In this document: positions 35,520 to 46,439 of the stretch, piece by piece
How the letters are laid out: each line of letters opens with the position of its first letter
Position numbering within the stretch: the first letter of the stretch is position 1
DNA from: Anaspis maculata
Taxonomy: Eukaryota > Arthropoda > Insecta > Coleoptera > Scraptiidae
Reading direction: 5' to 3'
Length of the DNA stretch: 64,000 nt
Assembly: GCA_949128115.1 (NCBI GenBank)
Contig: OX421964.1
Coordinates: 37,998,177-38,062,176, forward strand
Program-made: the position numbers and the translations under genes
The notes under the pieces: generated by a model
The model's database searches: none
Told to the model about the DNA's origin: nothing
Seen by the model: the letters and a program-made list of their open reading frames with translations, nothing else

Positions 35520-36655
35520 TTTTCTGTGGTATTATCGAAAATTTTTCTCAAATTGGACACCTGTTGTAGTTCGATATGGGAATCGATTTCGCTCTTCATC
35601 CTGATTATAAGCGGCCTGACTTGAGCTAGTGTTTGGCGGTAGCCATCTCGATCTCGGAAAGTTTCAAATTTAAAAAGGAGGAACTTTTTGAAAGTGGAAT
35701 AATGAACACATTGATGTAACTTGTCTGTAACTTCTAAGGTTCTATTTTTTCGTCAGGGGCGGCGTTTGGGGGTTGGTGACGGCTGAAACTATTCTTACTG
35801 CGATGTCGATTGGACAGGAAACACGATAGTTTTTGTCCGGTTCCTGTAACTTTTCCGATTGTTTCTTTTACGTCGGGGGCGGCGACTTGATCTATCTTTC
35901 CTGTGATGTCGAATGGACCGGGAACTCATTGGTTTTTCTCCTGTGGCTAATTTTTTTTGTTTGTTTTTTTTTCGTTGGGGACGGCGTGTGGGAGGGGACG
36001 GCGTCGGTTGAACTATTTTTCCTGTGATGGCAAAGGAGCAGAACACACGATAATTTTTGTCACGTGTCTGTAATTTCTGAGGTTCTGCTTTTTCGTCTGG
36101 GGCGGCGTATGGGGGGCGGCGGCGGCTGAAACTATTTTTTCAGTAATGGTAAAGGGTACGAAACACGATGATTTTTTCACGTGTCTGTAACTTCTGAGGT
36201 TCTGTTTTTTTGTCGGTGGCGGCGTTTGGGAGGTGGTGGCGGCTGAAATTATTTTTACCGCGATATCGAATGGACAGGAAACACGATAGAGTTGGTCCGA
36301 TGTCTGTAACTTTTTCCGTTCTGTTTCTTTTTCGTGTGGGGCAGCGTATGGGGGCGGCGGTTCAAAGTACTGTGATGTCGAATAGACCGGGAACACAATG
36401 TTTTTTTCCTTGGCTGTAACTTCTTTGATTCTGATATTTTTGTAGGGGGCGGCGTGTGGGGACGGTGAACCTCAACTTTTGAAAAAAAAGATATTTCTTA
36501 ATACTTCAAACAATTTTTTCACAGGTGCTTTTATTAAATAACCTATCAAATGTGACATTTTCATAATCAGGATAGAAACGGAATCGATTTCCCATATTAA
36601 AATGCAGGTGTCCAATTTGAGAGGAGTTTTTGATGTCTCACCCTGTAAGCCATAA
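35520..36655. repeat. Foldback with internal minisatellite
   Basis: The arms ctcaaattggacacctg (35549) and caggtgtccaatttgag (36604) pair, as do aatcgatttcgctcttcatc and its inverse near 36580. CACCCTGTA closes the right side near 36639. A diverged half-copy of the right arm lies at 52815-52890. The loop is filled by tandem units at 35725-36475. Confidence 0.7.
35725..36475 (+). repeat. Minisatellite, about seven units of 96-122 bp
   Basis: Each unit has ctgtaacttct, a T-rich run, cgtcgggggcggcg, ctgaaactattttt, and gatgtcgaatggac followed by gaaacacgat. Units start near 35727, 35848, 35944, 36066, 36185, 36303 and 36413. Frames such as 35795-36046 and 36013-36396 are read-throughs of the repeat and encode nothing recognisable. 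Confidence 0.85.
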
Positions 36656-36944
36656 ACCAGAGAAAATTTCAGTAGATGGATTCAAAACCCACGGAAAAAG
36701 CACGTTTTGGTTTCCCGGTCAATTTTGAGCTTAGAGCTGACAGGCTAGCTGAACGCTGATTGGTCACAATGGTTATACTATCCGAAGAGTAACACAAAGT
36801 TTTCGTTACGAATTTGCTAAGGTCGGGCTCTCAACAGATTTGTTACAGAATAGGCATGGGACGTGTTTCCGTTAGAGAGATCGTTAAGGAACATATCGTT
36901 TCGTAACATATCGTTAGCGAACATGAAAACAGAGAATAGGCCGG

Positions 36945-38060
36945 TAAGGCGCTGTCAAAATGTTGACGAATAGGGTCCTTGAATGCATTTCATTTTAAGA
37001 CGATTACCTGCTGCATTTTTTTTTTAAAACACTGGGTGAGCCTGAGCTAACCAACAGTTCACATTTATTTATTCAGGATGTTCACTTTTTTGTCAATATT
37101 TCAGGAGATGGTAGAGCATCGAAAAATAAGTACTTTTGCAAAAAACTGCAGAAAAATGGAAAAAAAATAAATAAACACTAAAAACTATTTTTATTTACAA
37201 AAAATGTGACAAAAGTCAATGTGACTAGCTTGTAGGTATGCATCAACTCACTATGTGTACTGAATTAGGTCAAAATCGAGTACATAATTGAATTTGGTAT
37301 AATAACACAGAAACCATTTTTAAAACTCAACTTTGAAAGCCTCTTTCTCTCCATTATAGTTAATGCGTTTCTGATGTATTTTTTATCGAGGAAGTCTACT
37401 TATTTTTTGCTACTTTTTGCTTGTATGATACATTTAGCTCTAAAACCACCCAATGTAGTGGTGCTGTTTCCGTTGTCTTTATGTAATGCTGCTGTATAGG
37501 CTATGTGCATTGTGCATGACCTTGAGCTGTCAACGCGTAGGCCCATGGTGGTGAAAATAAGAAAGTCTTGTGGCGATCTTTGACAGCAGACAGCTGGCAG
37601 ACGACAGCTTTGACGTGGTTGGTTGCAACAACTTGTTTTGACATCGGAGATGATATTAAACTGCTCAACAACTGGAATGACGGTATCGAAAATTTTGCTC
37701 TTTTTCAAAATGACGTAACTTTAGATACACAGCCGGTTTTGAATTTGTTTTTACAGTTTTTTAGATCCATCTTTCAGCAATCCATCCCATTGACGAGATT
37801 TTGTTTTTAATTTCAATTACTTTTTTTACAGGGTGGATTGTAAAACGTTGCAAACTTGTGCTAAGTTCCACCGATCTCCGTTTCTGTAAAAAAAAAATTT
37901 TTCGAATTCTAATGAATTATTCATGAAACCTGATGTGTAATCTCGAAACGGTTTTTGAATTTTCCAGATCAGAAGTCCAACAATGACGATATGATTTCTT
38001 TCACTTTCCCGACCCACCACCCAACGAGGAGGGGAAGTATTGTGAACGCGCTAAAAATTG
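36945..38060. other. AT-rich stretch with repeat fragments
   Basis: No gene is recognised. It contains a single CAGGGTGGATTGTAAAAC end at about 37830 and a half-copy (37917-37995) of the foldback at 26357. The frames at 37400-37810 show no motif. Confidence 0.35.
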
Positions 38061-38099
38061 TTCCCGAGATTTTGACGGATATATCCGTTTTGAGGTCCC

Positions 38100-38845
38100 C
38101 TATGACAATTGAGACCATTTCCGAAGTGTAGACCCATTTTCAAAATCGACACGGTTTAGGTTTCCCGACGGTAGTTTTTTCAAAATGGCACATTCCGCGG
38201 ATTTGAGAAAACTGCAGTGCAAACTTCGACATGCGATGAGCCCCCAAAAATACGGCTACTTTGTACTGGCCGTGCGTGACCTTGAACTTCCACTTGGCAG
38301 CCGTCGCTATCTAGAATCGAACAGTAGCGTAGTCAGGCTGCCCGGTCCCGTATTCAACCAGCTTGCTGGCTCGAGCCCCCCTACCCCTACCGTTTGATAG
38401 TTTCTTATTGATTTTCAAAAACACGAAAAAAAAATCGGTTGTGTCACCCCAAAACTTTCCCAACTATTTAGTATCCAGGAACCTATAAAAATGTTTTGAA
38501 ACGTTCCTTCAGGTGGAAAGTTGTAATTAGAGAGAAAGATCGAAAATAATTTGAAGGACATTGAAAATTTCGTCAGAGAAACTTGAAGTTTTCCGAAAGT
38601 TTTCCACTTTGAAATAAGTAACGGGCCCGGCTCATCGAAACCGGACTCGAATAATGGAGCTCAAAATGAAGCCCTTATTAGAGAAAATATCTCAACTCTA
38701 TCGCTATTCTTCAATCTTTTTTTCAAGTTTGAACTTCCCACCCGAAGGGACATCTCACAATAAAATTTCCATCCGTTGCTTGCTACTCGTCAGGGAAGTT
38801 TTGGGGCGAGTTTTGAGGTGACACTAACCGATTTTTTTTTATTGT
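38100..38845 (+). repeat. Dispersed repeat, copy 1, with short foldback end
   Basis: It aligns in order with 53420-54020: tcgacacggttta(g/c)g, cccgacggta, cacattccg, aagcttcgacat and ccggact(c/t)gaat(a/g)atgg, then acccgaagg. Its 3' part (38429-38840) is a small foldback, with tcggttgtgtcacc against ggtgacactaaccga. Confidence 0.6.
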
Positions 38846-38867
38846 TGTGTGTTGAAGTGTGTTAATA

Positions 38868-40518
38868 GTACAGGAAAAATAGTAAAAAAATCTGCAAAAC
38901 CTCGGAAAAAATATGGACGTCCTGAAAATTTGATATTCTGTTCAGAATTAAGTGCTCTACAACATATCCAAAATCGCCAAAAATCGCACCCGGGGGTTTT
39001 GAGTTATTGGAGGGGGGGTAAAAAATTGCAACTTAAAATGGAGGGGATGAAACCCGTCAATCCATTGAAAGCAGATACGTTATGATTGGACGCATCATAT
39101 CCCGTTGATACCATTTTGACACAAAAAGTGTCAATCACTGTTGAAGGGGGGTCGTGGGGGGGCGAAGCTCTGCTAGGTGGTCCATTTTGTTTTTCTGGCC
39201 ATGTAGAACCGATCACAACAAGTTTGGTATCTTTTCCCACTAAATCCAATCTCCTGAACTCGAATCCGATCTGTAAATTTGGATAAAAACAAGTTTGAAC
39301 AAGTTAACTTGAAAAAACTTGTTTTTTCTTTGACAATTTTGACGAATTTCTCTTTTACTGTTGGAAGTGTTCATCTTCGAAAAATTTTCAGCGGTCATTA
39401 TATTGGAGTGTATTCTTCACGAAAATCATCCACTCAATATATAATTTTGTTTCTCGAGTTCAAAAAATCGATTTGAATCTGAGCCGGCTCGGCGCGTCGT
39501 CTATTACTGACCAGAACACTACAGCATGCACCTTGTAATGAAAATAGCTCAAACTTTCGAAGAGATAACAACTCATCTTTGGAAATTTGATTATCTGTGC
39601 AGAATTGAATTCTCTATAACATAAACAAAACCGTCATGAATCGCACTGCAGGGTTTTGAGTTATTTGAGGGGAGAGGTAACAGTTCATAGAGCACGAATC
39701 TTGAGAAAACGTTATCCTTCTCCTCAAATAACTCAAAATCCTGCAGTGCGATTTATGGCGATTTTGTTCATGTTATAGAGAATTCAATTCTGCACATATA
39801 ATCAAATTTTCAAAGATGAGTTTTTATCTCTTCGAAAGTTTGAGCTATTTTCATTTAAAGGTGCATGCTGTAGTGTTCTGGTCAGTAGTAGACAACGCGC
39901 CGAGCCGGCTCATGTTCAAATCGATTTTTTGAACCCGGGAAACAAAATTATACATAGGGTGGATGATTTTCGTGAAGAATACACTTCAATCTAATGACTC
40001 CTGAAAATTTTTGGAAGATGAATACCTCTAGCAGTGAAAAAAAAAATCTTCAAATTTGTCAGAGAAAAAACAAGTTTTTTCAAGTTTACTTGTTCAAACT
40101 TGTTTTCATCCAAATTTACACATCGGACTCGAGTTCAGGAGATTGAATTTAGTCGGAAAAGATACCAAACTTGTCGTGATCGGTTCTACATGGCCAGAAA
40201 AACAAAATGGACCACCTAGCAGAGCTTCGCCCCCCCACGACCCCCCTTCAACAGTAATCGACACTTTTTGTGCCAAAATGGTATCAACGGGATATGATGC
40301 GTCGAATCATAACGTATTTGCTTCCAATTGATTGACGGGTTTCATCCCCTCCATTTTGAGTTACAATTTTTTACCCCCCCTCCAATAACTCAAAACCCCC
40401 GGGTGCGATTTTTGGCGATTTTGGATATGTTGTAGAGCATTCAATTCTGAACAGAATATCAAATTTTCAGGACGTCCATATTTATTCCGAGGTTGAAATC
40501 TATCTTTCCTGTACTATA
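38868..40518. repeat. Family B foldback, copy 2
   Basis: The ends are agtacaggaaaaatag (38868) and tttcctgtact (about 40508). The arms pair throughout around a centre near 39690. Examples are ttgagttattggaggggggg (38998) against its inverse near 40376 and the gaccagaacactacagcatg block (39509) against 39855. It is a second copy of the core at 21520-22990, in which the centre has diverged. Frames at 39004-40331 are arm by-products. Confidence 0.8.
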
Positions 40519-40925
40519 AAGGTGAGGGCGGGGGTAGCGAAAAGGTGAATTTGGATAGCACTTGCTCGGTTGCTTTACTGAAAAGTCTCTTCCTCTATGT
40601 TGGGCAGGATGACGTTGACTAGGTACATTGAAAATAATTGAGGGGTCGAGAATAATAAATAAAATTGGACACACAGAAAATTTTAGGGCGAGGTTCAAAA
40701 TTTTGGAAATATTTTCAGAAATAGTATTTGATTCTATGCAATTTGATGTATCGCTAAGTAGATGCTCTAATTTGAAATTTTAAAGTTGGGATGGATGGGT
40801 GTAAAGGGGTTGAAGATAGAAATTTGCCAATTATCTGTAGATAGATGTTCCCCTAGCCCTATATGTATATGAAAATTGATCAAAGAAATATTCACCAAGA
40901 ATCAAAAGTTATTACGGGTGGATAG
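40519..40925 (-). repeat. Family A repeat fragment
   Basis: It carries ggatgacgttgac, tgatgtatcgctaagta, aaagttgggatggatgg and gatagaaatttgcc in the reverse order of family A. The CACCCTGTA end is lost: acgggtggatag stands near where it would fall. Confidence 0.55.
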
Positions 40926-41036
40926 TTTTAAAGTTATCACACGGTATATCACTGAATGCAGTCACTAGAGAGAAGTGTTCCATGAACCATGAAGGTTGAT
41001 TCAGCACCACCTTTTTAATCTGACTTAGGCCCCATG

Positions 41037-41158
41037 ATTCCATCTCCGGATTTGTTCCGTATAACTTTATCCGGCCGATAAACACTGCGCTGTACATTCT
41101 GCGCAGCGTTTATCTGCCAAGTAGAGTTATACGGCACGAATCCGGAGATGGAAATACA
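41037..41158. repeat. Compact 120 bp hairpin MITE
   Basis: ccatctccggatttgttccg (41040) and its inverted copy (41137-41157, differing by C/T) form a stem. It continues through gtataact and gcgcagcgtttat near a central gtacattctgc. Almost the whole element is stem. Confidence 0.75.
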
Positions 41159-41159
41159 G

Positions 41160-42600
41160 ACCCTTAGTTTGAACTAACTTTTCATATCACTACCGTTTCT
41201 GGGTTGTATCGCCATTTATGATACTATTCCAAGTTATCGAACCATTACAAACTCATCCACTGCGCATTTAATTATTGTTTTCAATGGTCCGTTCAATTCT
41301 CTTTTCTTTGTTTATCATACCATCACCAGCAGGAATACCTCCAAGGGTAGCAATAAGTAGTTCCGGATCCGCTTTTGTGTGTGTTTCGGGGTGGCATCCG
41401 TTAGACAATCGGTTATAAAGGAGGAAGAGGTAAAAGGCAAAACAGGGTGGAGGAGAGGCAGGCAGGCGGGTGAGGCCAGCGCGCGTATTGTCTTGGATAT
41501 TTCAGGATAGTCGTTCAATGCAGGTTAATTGACAGCGACACAATGCGGCCAAATAACAAAGCGCTCTCGCCGCGGCCATTGTGTAATAATTTGAGTATAC
41601 GCGATGACATATAGAAGCTCCCACTATACAATACACACCGCCACAACAAATGAATGTCGATAATGGTTTTTTTTCTTTTTCATTATTATTTGTGGTAGAA
41701 CTGTTTTTCCTATACACACATACATACATGCATCGATTGTTTCTGTACGCTGCTCGCTGCTCTGCTGCGGTCGAATTTGTTGGCGACCCATTGTTCGCGC
41801 CGCCACTGACTGATTGTAAAAGAGGGGGAGGGGGCTGCCTAGCATTGTCTAAGACCTAATCAATTAATTTGACGGAGAATTATGTTTCCGGTTATTGCAG
41901 TGGTATGGTGGAAATGTGTTACTTTTCATCTTTTCAACAAGAAACTTACTTTTCAACCAACTAACTATTAACAAAAAAATCCTTACGTTAGATTCATTTT
42001 TTCCACATGGTGCTTTCAAACGTCGAAAACAGCGAGATTGGAATGAAAAGAAAAATCCAGATCCGTCTCTTTTGCATGGAGAGGGTGCGTTTGAAAAGCG
42101 CCGTGTCCTTTATTTACACAATTATATAGAAGTGACTTCTTTTATGCCGGCATTCACGGCCGGTGCATTCGGCGGCTATTCTTTCAGCCTCCATTGTAAG
42201 AGCCGCACCACCACCAGCGACGCCGCCGCCGCCTCAGCCGCCACCACCACCACATTGTGTATTGTTGCCGGCGCTCTGCCCCACCGAGTCCCACCCAGCG
42301 ACTGCCGCCCCCGCGCAGTCGATGCGATGACTTTTTTGTGTTCATTTCCATTATACTTTGTATATGTGGAGACCATTGTCTCTGCGCCGTTTCTAAGATT
42401 TTAAAGGGCCTTTACTTGATATTTCATTGTTCGCGCCTTTTGTGTTATTATGGGGTTATTTTATTATATTATCGCGTACTCAGACCGATGCTCGCACCCT
42501 ATATAGCACCAGACCAAACTAAGTATATGGAACGTTATTTGCTCCAAAACAGTGTATTTCTAAAATAGGTACCGGTATTGTCACACGATCAATATACTCA
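41160..42600. other. Low-copy GC-richer island, possible regulatory DNA
   Basis: I see no inverted repeats. It contains CCATTGTG at 41576 and CCATTGTT at 41788, ttaattgacag at 41525, and a CCGCCGCC/CCACCACC tract near 42210-42250. Open frames on both strands (41624-42404) come from low stop density and simple repeats. The 169-codon frame at 41895 contains Ala and Thr runs from these tracts and no domain I recognise. Confidence 0.35.
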
Positions 42601-42616
42601 AGTTTGGGGGTGATAT

Positions 42617-42718
42617 TGTTACGAATTTTTGGTTCACCTATATCCGTCTTCAAACGTGTGGGTCCCTCTCCACGAAGGATGGAGCTTCGGAGACCTTCCT
42701 TTCTTGCGCTGATGGTTG
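42617..42718. repeat. Possible LTR edge TGTTACG
   Basis: TGTTACGAATTTTTGG resembles an LTR edge (on the minus strand, ...TTCGTAACA). It sits where the 3' LTR of the minus-strand gypsy fossil would be. No matching second LTR or target duplication is seen, so this is tentative. Confidence 0.25.
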
Positions 42719-42866
42719 TATGGCGCGATGTGACGGAGAAAAAGTGTCCGCCCAGACCGGGACTCAAACCCGGGTCTTCCATTTGCCGGATGGACACTCT
42801 AACCACTAAGCTATCGGGGGAGACAACAGTTCCTCCGTCACATGCCCACATGAGAGCCGCCACAGT
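42719..42866 (-). mobile_element. tRNA-derived SINE unit, copy 1 (148 bp)
   Basis: On the minus strand it reads gatagctcagtggttagag-like (A box; this copy has one change), a 5 bp anticodon-like stem tccat/atgga around a seven-base loop ccggcaa, and a B box gggtttgagtccc. The loop would place GGC as anticodon (Ala), but C replaces the invariant U33 and the acceptor stem does not pair well, so it is not a functional tRNA. Inverted words tgtgacggag/ctccgtcaca flank the tRNA part. Confidence 0.75.
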
Positions 42867-43091
42867 ACTCCCCCTCCAGAGACGTCGTTCGTCTCGTATG
42901 TACCTCTGCGTTCGCCGTACTTATGGACCGTTGACTGTTGTTCAGTACCCCCCACCTACGGCGACGGATAGGACGTGGGTGGACGTAGGACAGGGAAGTG
43001 GCGGTGCTGTTTATTTGTTCGTTGCTTGCTTTGTACCTCTTTGCCTGAGTTGCATGTTGCGTGCGTGCTGCTTTTGTTCGGGGTCACTATT

Positions 43092-43239
43092 TATGGCGCG
43101 ATGTGACGGAGAAAAAGTGTCCGCCCAGACTGGGACTCGAACCCGGGTCTTCCATTTGCCGGATGGATACTCTAACCACTGAGCTATCGGGGGAGACAAC
43201 AGTTCCTCCGTCACATGCCCACATGAGAGCCGCCACAGT
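43092..43239 (-). mobile_element. tRNA-derived SINE unit, copy 2 (148 bp)
   Basis: It has the same length and nearly the same bases as the unit at 42719-42866, 373 bp away and in the same orientation. Here the B box is the canonical gggttcgagtccc and the A box gatagctcagtgg. It abuts the end of the gypsy integrase fossil. I see no clear target duplication around either unit. Confidence 0.8.
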
Positions 43240-43249
43240 TGTACAATGT

Positions 43250-43790
43250 ACAGCCAGACCAGTTCACCTGCTCCAAATCCAGTGAAGTCATAAAGGGTCT
43301 TCATTCGGTGGGTGACGATTTGAATCCGCTTCCGAACTCTGACTCGTGGATGTCGCACATTCGTTGTCTTATAGGAGCATTCTTATTCTCCGGCGTGCTG
43401 ATTTGCAAATCGCACACTAGAGGCGAATTTCTCGATCAAAAAGAACAAGTGCCAATGTTTCCCCAATGGTGTCATGAATGGCAGTGCGATACACCATTAA
43501 CAATAAAGTCATCTGAACATCACAGTCGCGCTGATGTTCGTTGACAACCTTTGATAGAAGTTGTTCCGAACGTCCTGTTGAACCATTCCATCCGAACGTG
43601 GATGAAGGGGTGTTGTACCAATTTTCTGGATTCCAAATCGTAGAGAAGAGCCTACCTCCGGTCGTCGAGTAGACCTTGGAACACGTTGGGATGGAAGTTG
43701 TGTCCCTGATCTAAGTGTAATTCCAGTGGCACTCGTATATCCCGAAACAGCTCATCAGTCCACCAGCATCAGCACTCTCGCCACTCTAGA
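43250..43790 (-). pseudogene. Ty3/gypsy integrase remnant
   Basis: The minus strand, across several frames, reads VPLELHLDQGHNFHPNVFQ (second catalytic Asp region), TTPLHPRSDGMV, LLSKVVNEHQRDCDVQ (region after the catalytic Glu), TAIHDTIGETLALVLF and GFGAGELVWLY (the C-terminal GD-V-like motif). The order matches a gypsy integrase core and C-terminus. Several frameshifts and stops make it dead. In residue order it follows gag directly, so protease, reverse transcriptase and RNase H are missing. Confidence 0.75.
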
Positions 43791-43794
43791 AATC

Positions 43795-44350
43795 GTATTT
43801 GTCGCAGATTTTGATCTCTCAGTCCACTCACAAACGTATCTCTGGCCATGTCTGCCAAACGATCCGGTGGGTAATTCGGATAGGTTAGGTGAGCTAGTCG
43901 ATGGATGTCGACTTGGAATTTCTGCAAGCTTTCTCCGCTTCGTATGTTTTTCAGCTCTCAACTGAGTCTGGTAGATCTGCTGGACGTGACTGTCCCCAAT
44001 AGAAGGTCCAACGTTCTGACCAGTCTCTCGAAATTATGTTATACCTTTACTGGAACTGTTCAAAGCAGCTCCAGTGCTGCGTCTCTGAAACCAGAACTTC
44101 TTTTTCTTTAAAGCGACTCTGCTCTGGAGCTTCTAGAACCTTCTCTTGTGCCTGCATCAGCGCCATGATGCTCGCCAAAGTTTTTTTATTCTTCCCTTTG
44201 CGACATGATTCTAGTCGTTCGGTGACGTCATCCAAAGATTTCGCGAATTTTCAAGAGATCGGTGTATTTTCGAAACAGTTTGCTCCAAATAAGCAGTTGA
44301 TATTTCGAAATTCCAAAATATTTCACTTCTGCACCAGTCATGCTGAATAA
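43795..44350 (-). pseudogene. Ty3/gypsy gag remnant
   Basis: The minus strand contains RSGESLQKFQVDIHRLAHL, then TYPNYPPDRLADMARDTF and VSGLRDQNLRQI. This matches the capsid pattern ESL-x2-F...RLA-x2-AYP...FI-x-GL-x-D of gypsy gag proteins. An N-terminal charged segment (near 44047-44235, LASIMALMQAQEKV) precedes it in another frame. Stops interrupt the frame. It is joined to the integrase remnant by a deletion near 43790. Confidence 0.7.
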
Positions 44351-44451
44351 AGAGGGATGGGGACTGGAGTGAATGAACCTAGTTATACAAACAAGGGAAC
44401 GAGTACCTATTAGGTTGAAATATTGTTGATATCTAGTTGAAACGTGTGTTG

Positions 44452-44618
44452 TATAGACAATGCAAATAGAAAAGACCACATGTCGTCACGGATTTTTACG
44501 GTTGCGTAGGAACCAGGCGAGTCCATCATTCAAAGAAAGGTTGGCTGATTTTTGATGCCCCAATATCCGTGACGACGGTGGTGATAACATATGGTCTTCT
44601 CTATTTGTATTGTCTATA
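44452..44618. repeat. 167 bp MITE
   Basis: The ends tatagacaatgcaaatagaa and its inverse (44594-44618, with a small difference) and the tccgtgacgac/gtcgtcacgga pair near 44485 and 44566 form a long-stem element. A terminal TA fits mariner-type TA insertion. Confidence 0.7.
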
Positions 44619-44658
44619 CATTAAATGTAACACGGGGCCTGTGAATAAACTTAGGTGA

Positions 44659-45320
44659 TGGGGAGTATGCATGCACACTTACGTGAGACGTAACGTAACT
44701 TATCTGCAATTCATTAGTTACAAGGGAAGTTTCACGTTCTACGTTGCGTTACGTCGTACGTTCAATGAAATCGCAAACTCCCTATTACATATTACATAGT
44801 GTGAAAACTATTGATCTTCAGAAATTTATCCGCCATGGCTAACAGTGGGTATAGAATGTAAAAATATATGAATAAAACTATTGATGATTGAAAATGAAAT
44901 GCTGGTGATTTTTTATTGACATGAGGTTCAAGACCTTGGTGCAGTCCCGTCAAAGCATAAGCCTTGAGTGAATTTCGCCAGCAAAACAATGAAAACTGCG
45001 TATCACCGTCAACCCTAGCCTATTAGTACCATGACATCCATGGTACCATGCGATCAACCAAATTTGGAATTGAGGTAGGCTGTGAGTTGGTCAAATTTCA
45101 GGATGTCAAGCTGCTTTCGGCCAGAACACAGCCTACCCCAATTCCGAATTTTGTTGATCGCATGGTAGTAGGGAGTTTGCGATTTCATTGAACGTACGAT
45201 GTTACGAAACGCAGAACGTGAAAACTCCCCTGTAACTGATGAATTGCAAATAACAAACTCGCCAATTTTCACGTTGAAAGTTACGTTACGTCGCACGTAC
45301 GTGTGCACGCAAACTCCCCA
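44659..45320. repeat. Foldback with about 110 bp arms
   Basis: The left arm (ggggagtatgcatgcacact at 44659, then acgtaacgtaactt) pairs with the inverted copy ending aactcccc at 45320. The loop holds a second hairpin, 45057-45160 (accaaatttggaattgaggt against its inverse). The minus frame at 45054-45308 is a by-product. Confidence 0.75.
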
Positions 45321-45349
45321 ATTATGTTAGTATCACCCTATAGTAGTTA

Positions 45350-46090
45350 ACACAGTCGTGGTAATCATTCGAAGTTTAAACTTGAATACAAAAGACATCA
45401 GACTACAATCTTTCATTTAGCTTTTTCCGATAGATCAAGTGAAACTAAATTGATAATCCCTTGAACTTGTCACCACCAAGGTCACCACTTGCTGTACTTG
45501 TTTTTCATAGAACTTTAATTTTCAAGATGGGGGTGTTAGTTGCAGCGGTACGATAGCAAAATGACCCTGATTCTGCATTTTGTGATACTGCAATGAAATT
45601 TGGCATATGCAAACTACGTAAAATTTCAAGTGATTTGACCCGCAGCACTCAAAAATTTGTCCATTAGCGGGCGACTGGGGGCCCCTCCAAATTTCAAGAT
45701 GTCAGAGTTTTTACCATGCACCATTAAGTACCGCCCTATCTACCGTACAGGACGTAAACAACTTTGTTCTTGACCATCATAACATTTTTCGTCATGTCAA
45801 TTCCATTCTTCTTACAGAAAAAAATTATTTCTTTGTCTGGTCAACAAGTCGAGAAATATATATTTTTCTGGACTACAAATAGATTGTTGAGTCGTTTTTG
45901 TGTGATCATCAATAAATCCGCATCCCCTTGATTCATTTATGAAAACAAAAGTTTTGCTGTTCTATTCTTTAACGAAGGAGTGACCTCAACTCACCATTAT
46001 TTTCAACATCACCTATTTCAATGTTTTATCCCTAAAAATATGATTATTATTGTACTAACATATAGCTTGAAGTTTTCTTCAACGGTGTGG
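45350..46090. other. No recognisable feature
   Basis: AT-rich, with frequent stops and no repeat pair seen. Confidence 0.35.
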
Positions 46091-46097
46091 ATGATGA

Positions 46098-46437
46098 AAC
46101 GGCCTCAGATTCCACCTGGAAGCCGTGCATATTAATTTTTCTGCAAGGCCGTCAAATTTGGCATTTTTGATTTTCTACCGGGAGCGGCCGAAATGTCAAT
46201 ACACACCACTCCGCCCAAGAACACCGGTTGCGGTACTTTCGCACCAACTTCCATTTCAGTATCACAAAATGCAAACTTGTTAGGCGTGAATATCGTTTTC
46301 CGCTGGAGCAAACCGGTGCTCTTGGGCGGAGTGGTGTGTATTGACATTTTGGCCGCTCCCGCTAGAAAATCAAAAATGCCAAATGTGACGGCCTTGCAGA
46401 AAAATTATGATGTACGGCTTCCAGGTGGAATCTGAGG
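46098..46437. repeat. 340 bp MITE with about 145 bp arms
   Basis: The left arm (cctcagattccacctggaag, then cggccgaaatgtcaatacac) pairs with the right arm (gtgtattgacattttggccg, then cttccaggtggaatctgagg). A short unpaired centre lies at 46245-46305. The mirrored frames at 46132-46347 and 46193-46435 result from the symmetry. Confidence 0.85.
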
Positions 46438-46439
46438 CT

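Larger units (their letters stand above)
31633..36944. repeat. Large palindrome invaded by a retrotransposon and a minisatellite foldback
   Basis: The outer ends pair loosely (ccggcctattctgt at 31633 against its inverse at 36931). The inner arms pair closely from about 31805 to 33205 and from 33390 to 35245, around a centre near 33300. Examples are the accatggcagaaaggggg block (34068 against 31916) and the ccaactggaggttattgaaa block (33188 against 33387). Removing the retrotransposon tail at about 34120-35190 restores arm continuity. A second interruption, about 35255-36840, holds the tandem-repeat foldback. Confidence 0.7.

Noticed and set aside
41895..42404. 169-codon reading frame as a real gene
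   Set aside because: It spans GCC/ACC simple repeats giving Ala and Thr runs, has no domain, and equally long frames exist on the opposite strand.
42719..43239. Two functional tRNA-Ala genes
   Set aside because: The anticodon loop has C instead of the invariant U33 and the acceptor stem does not pair. The units extend beyond the tRNA and are duplicated as 148 bp blocks.
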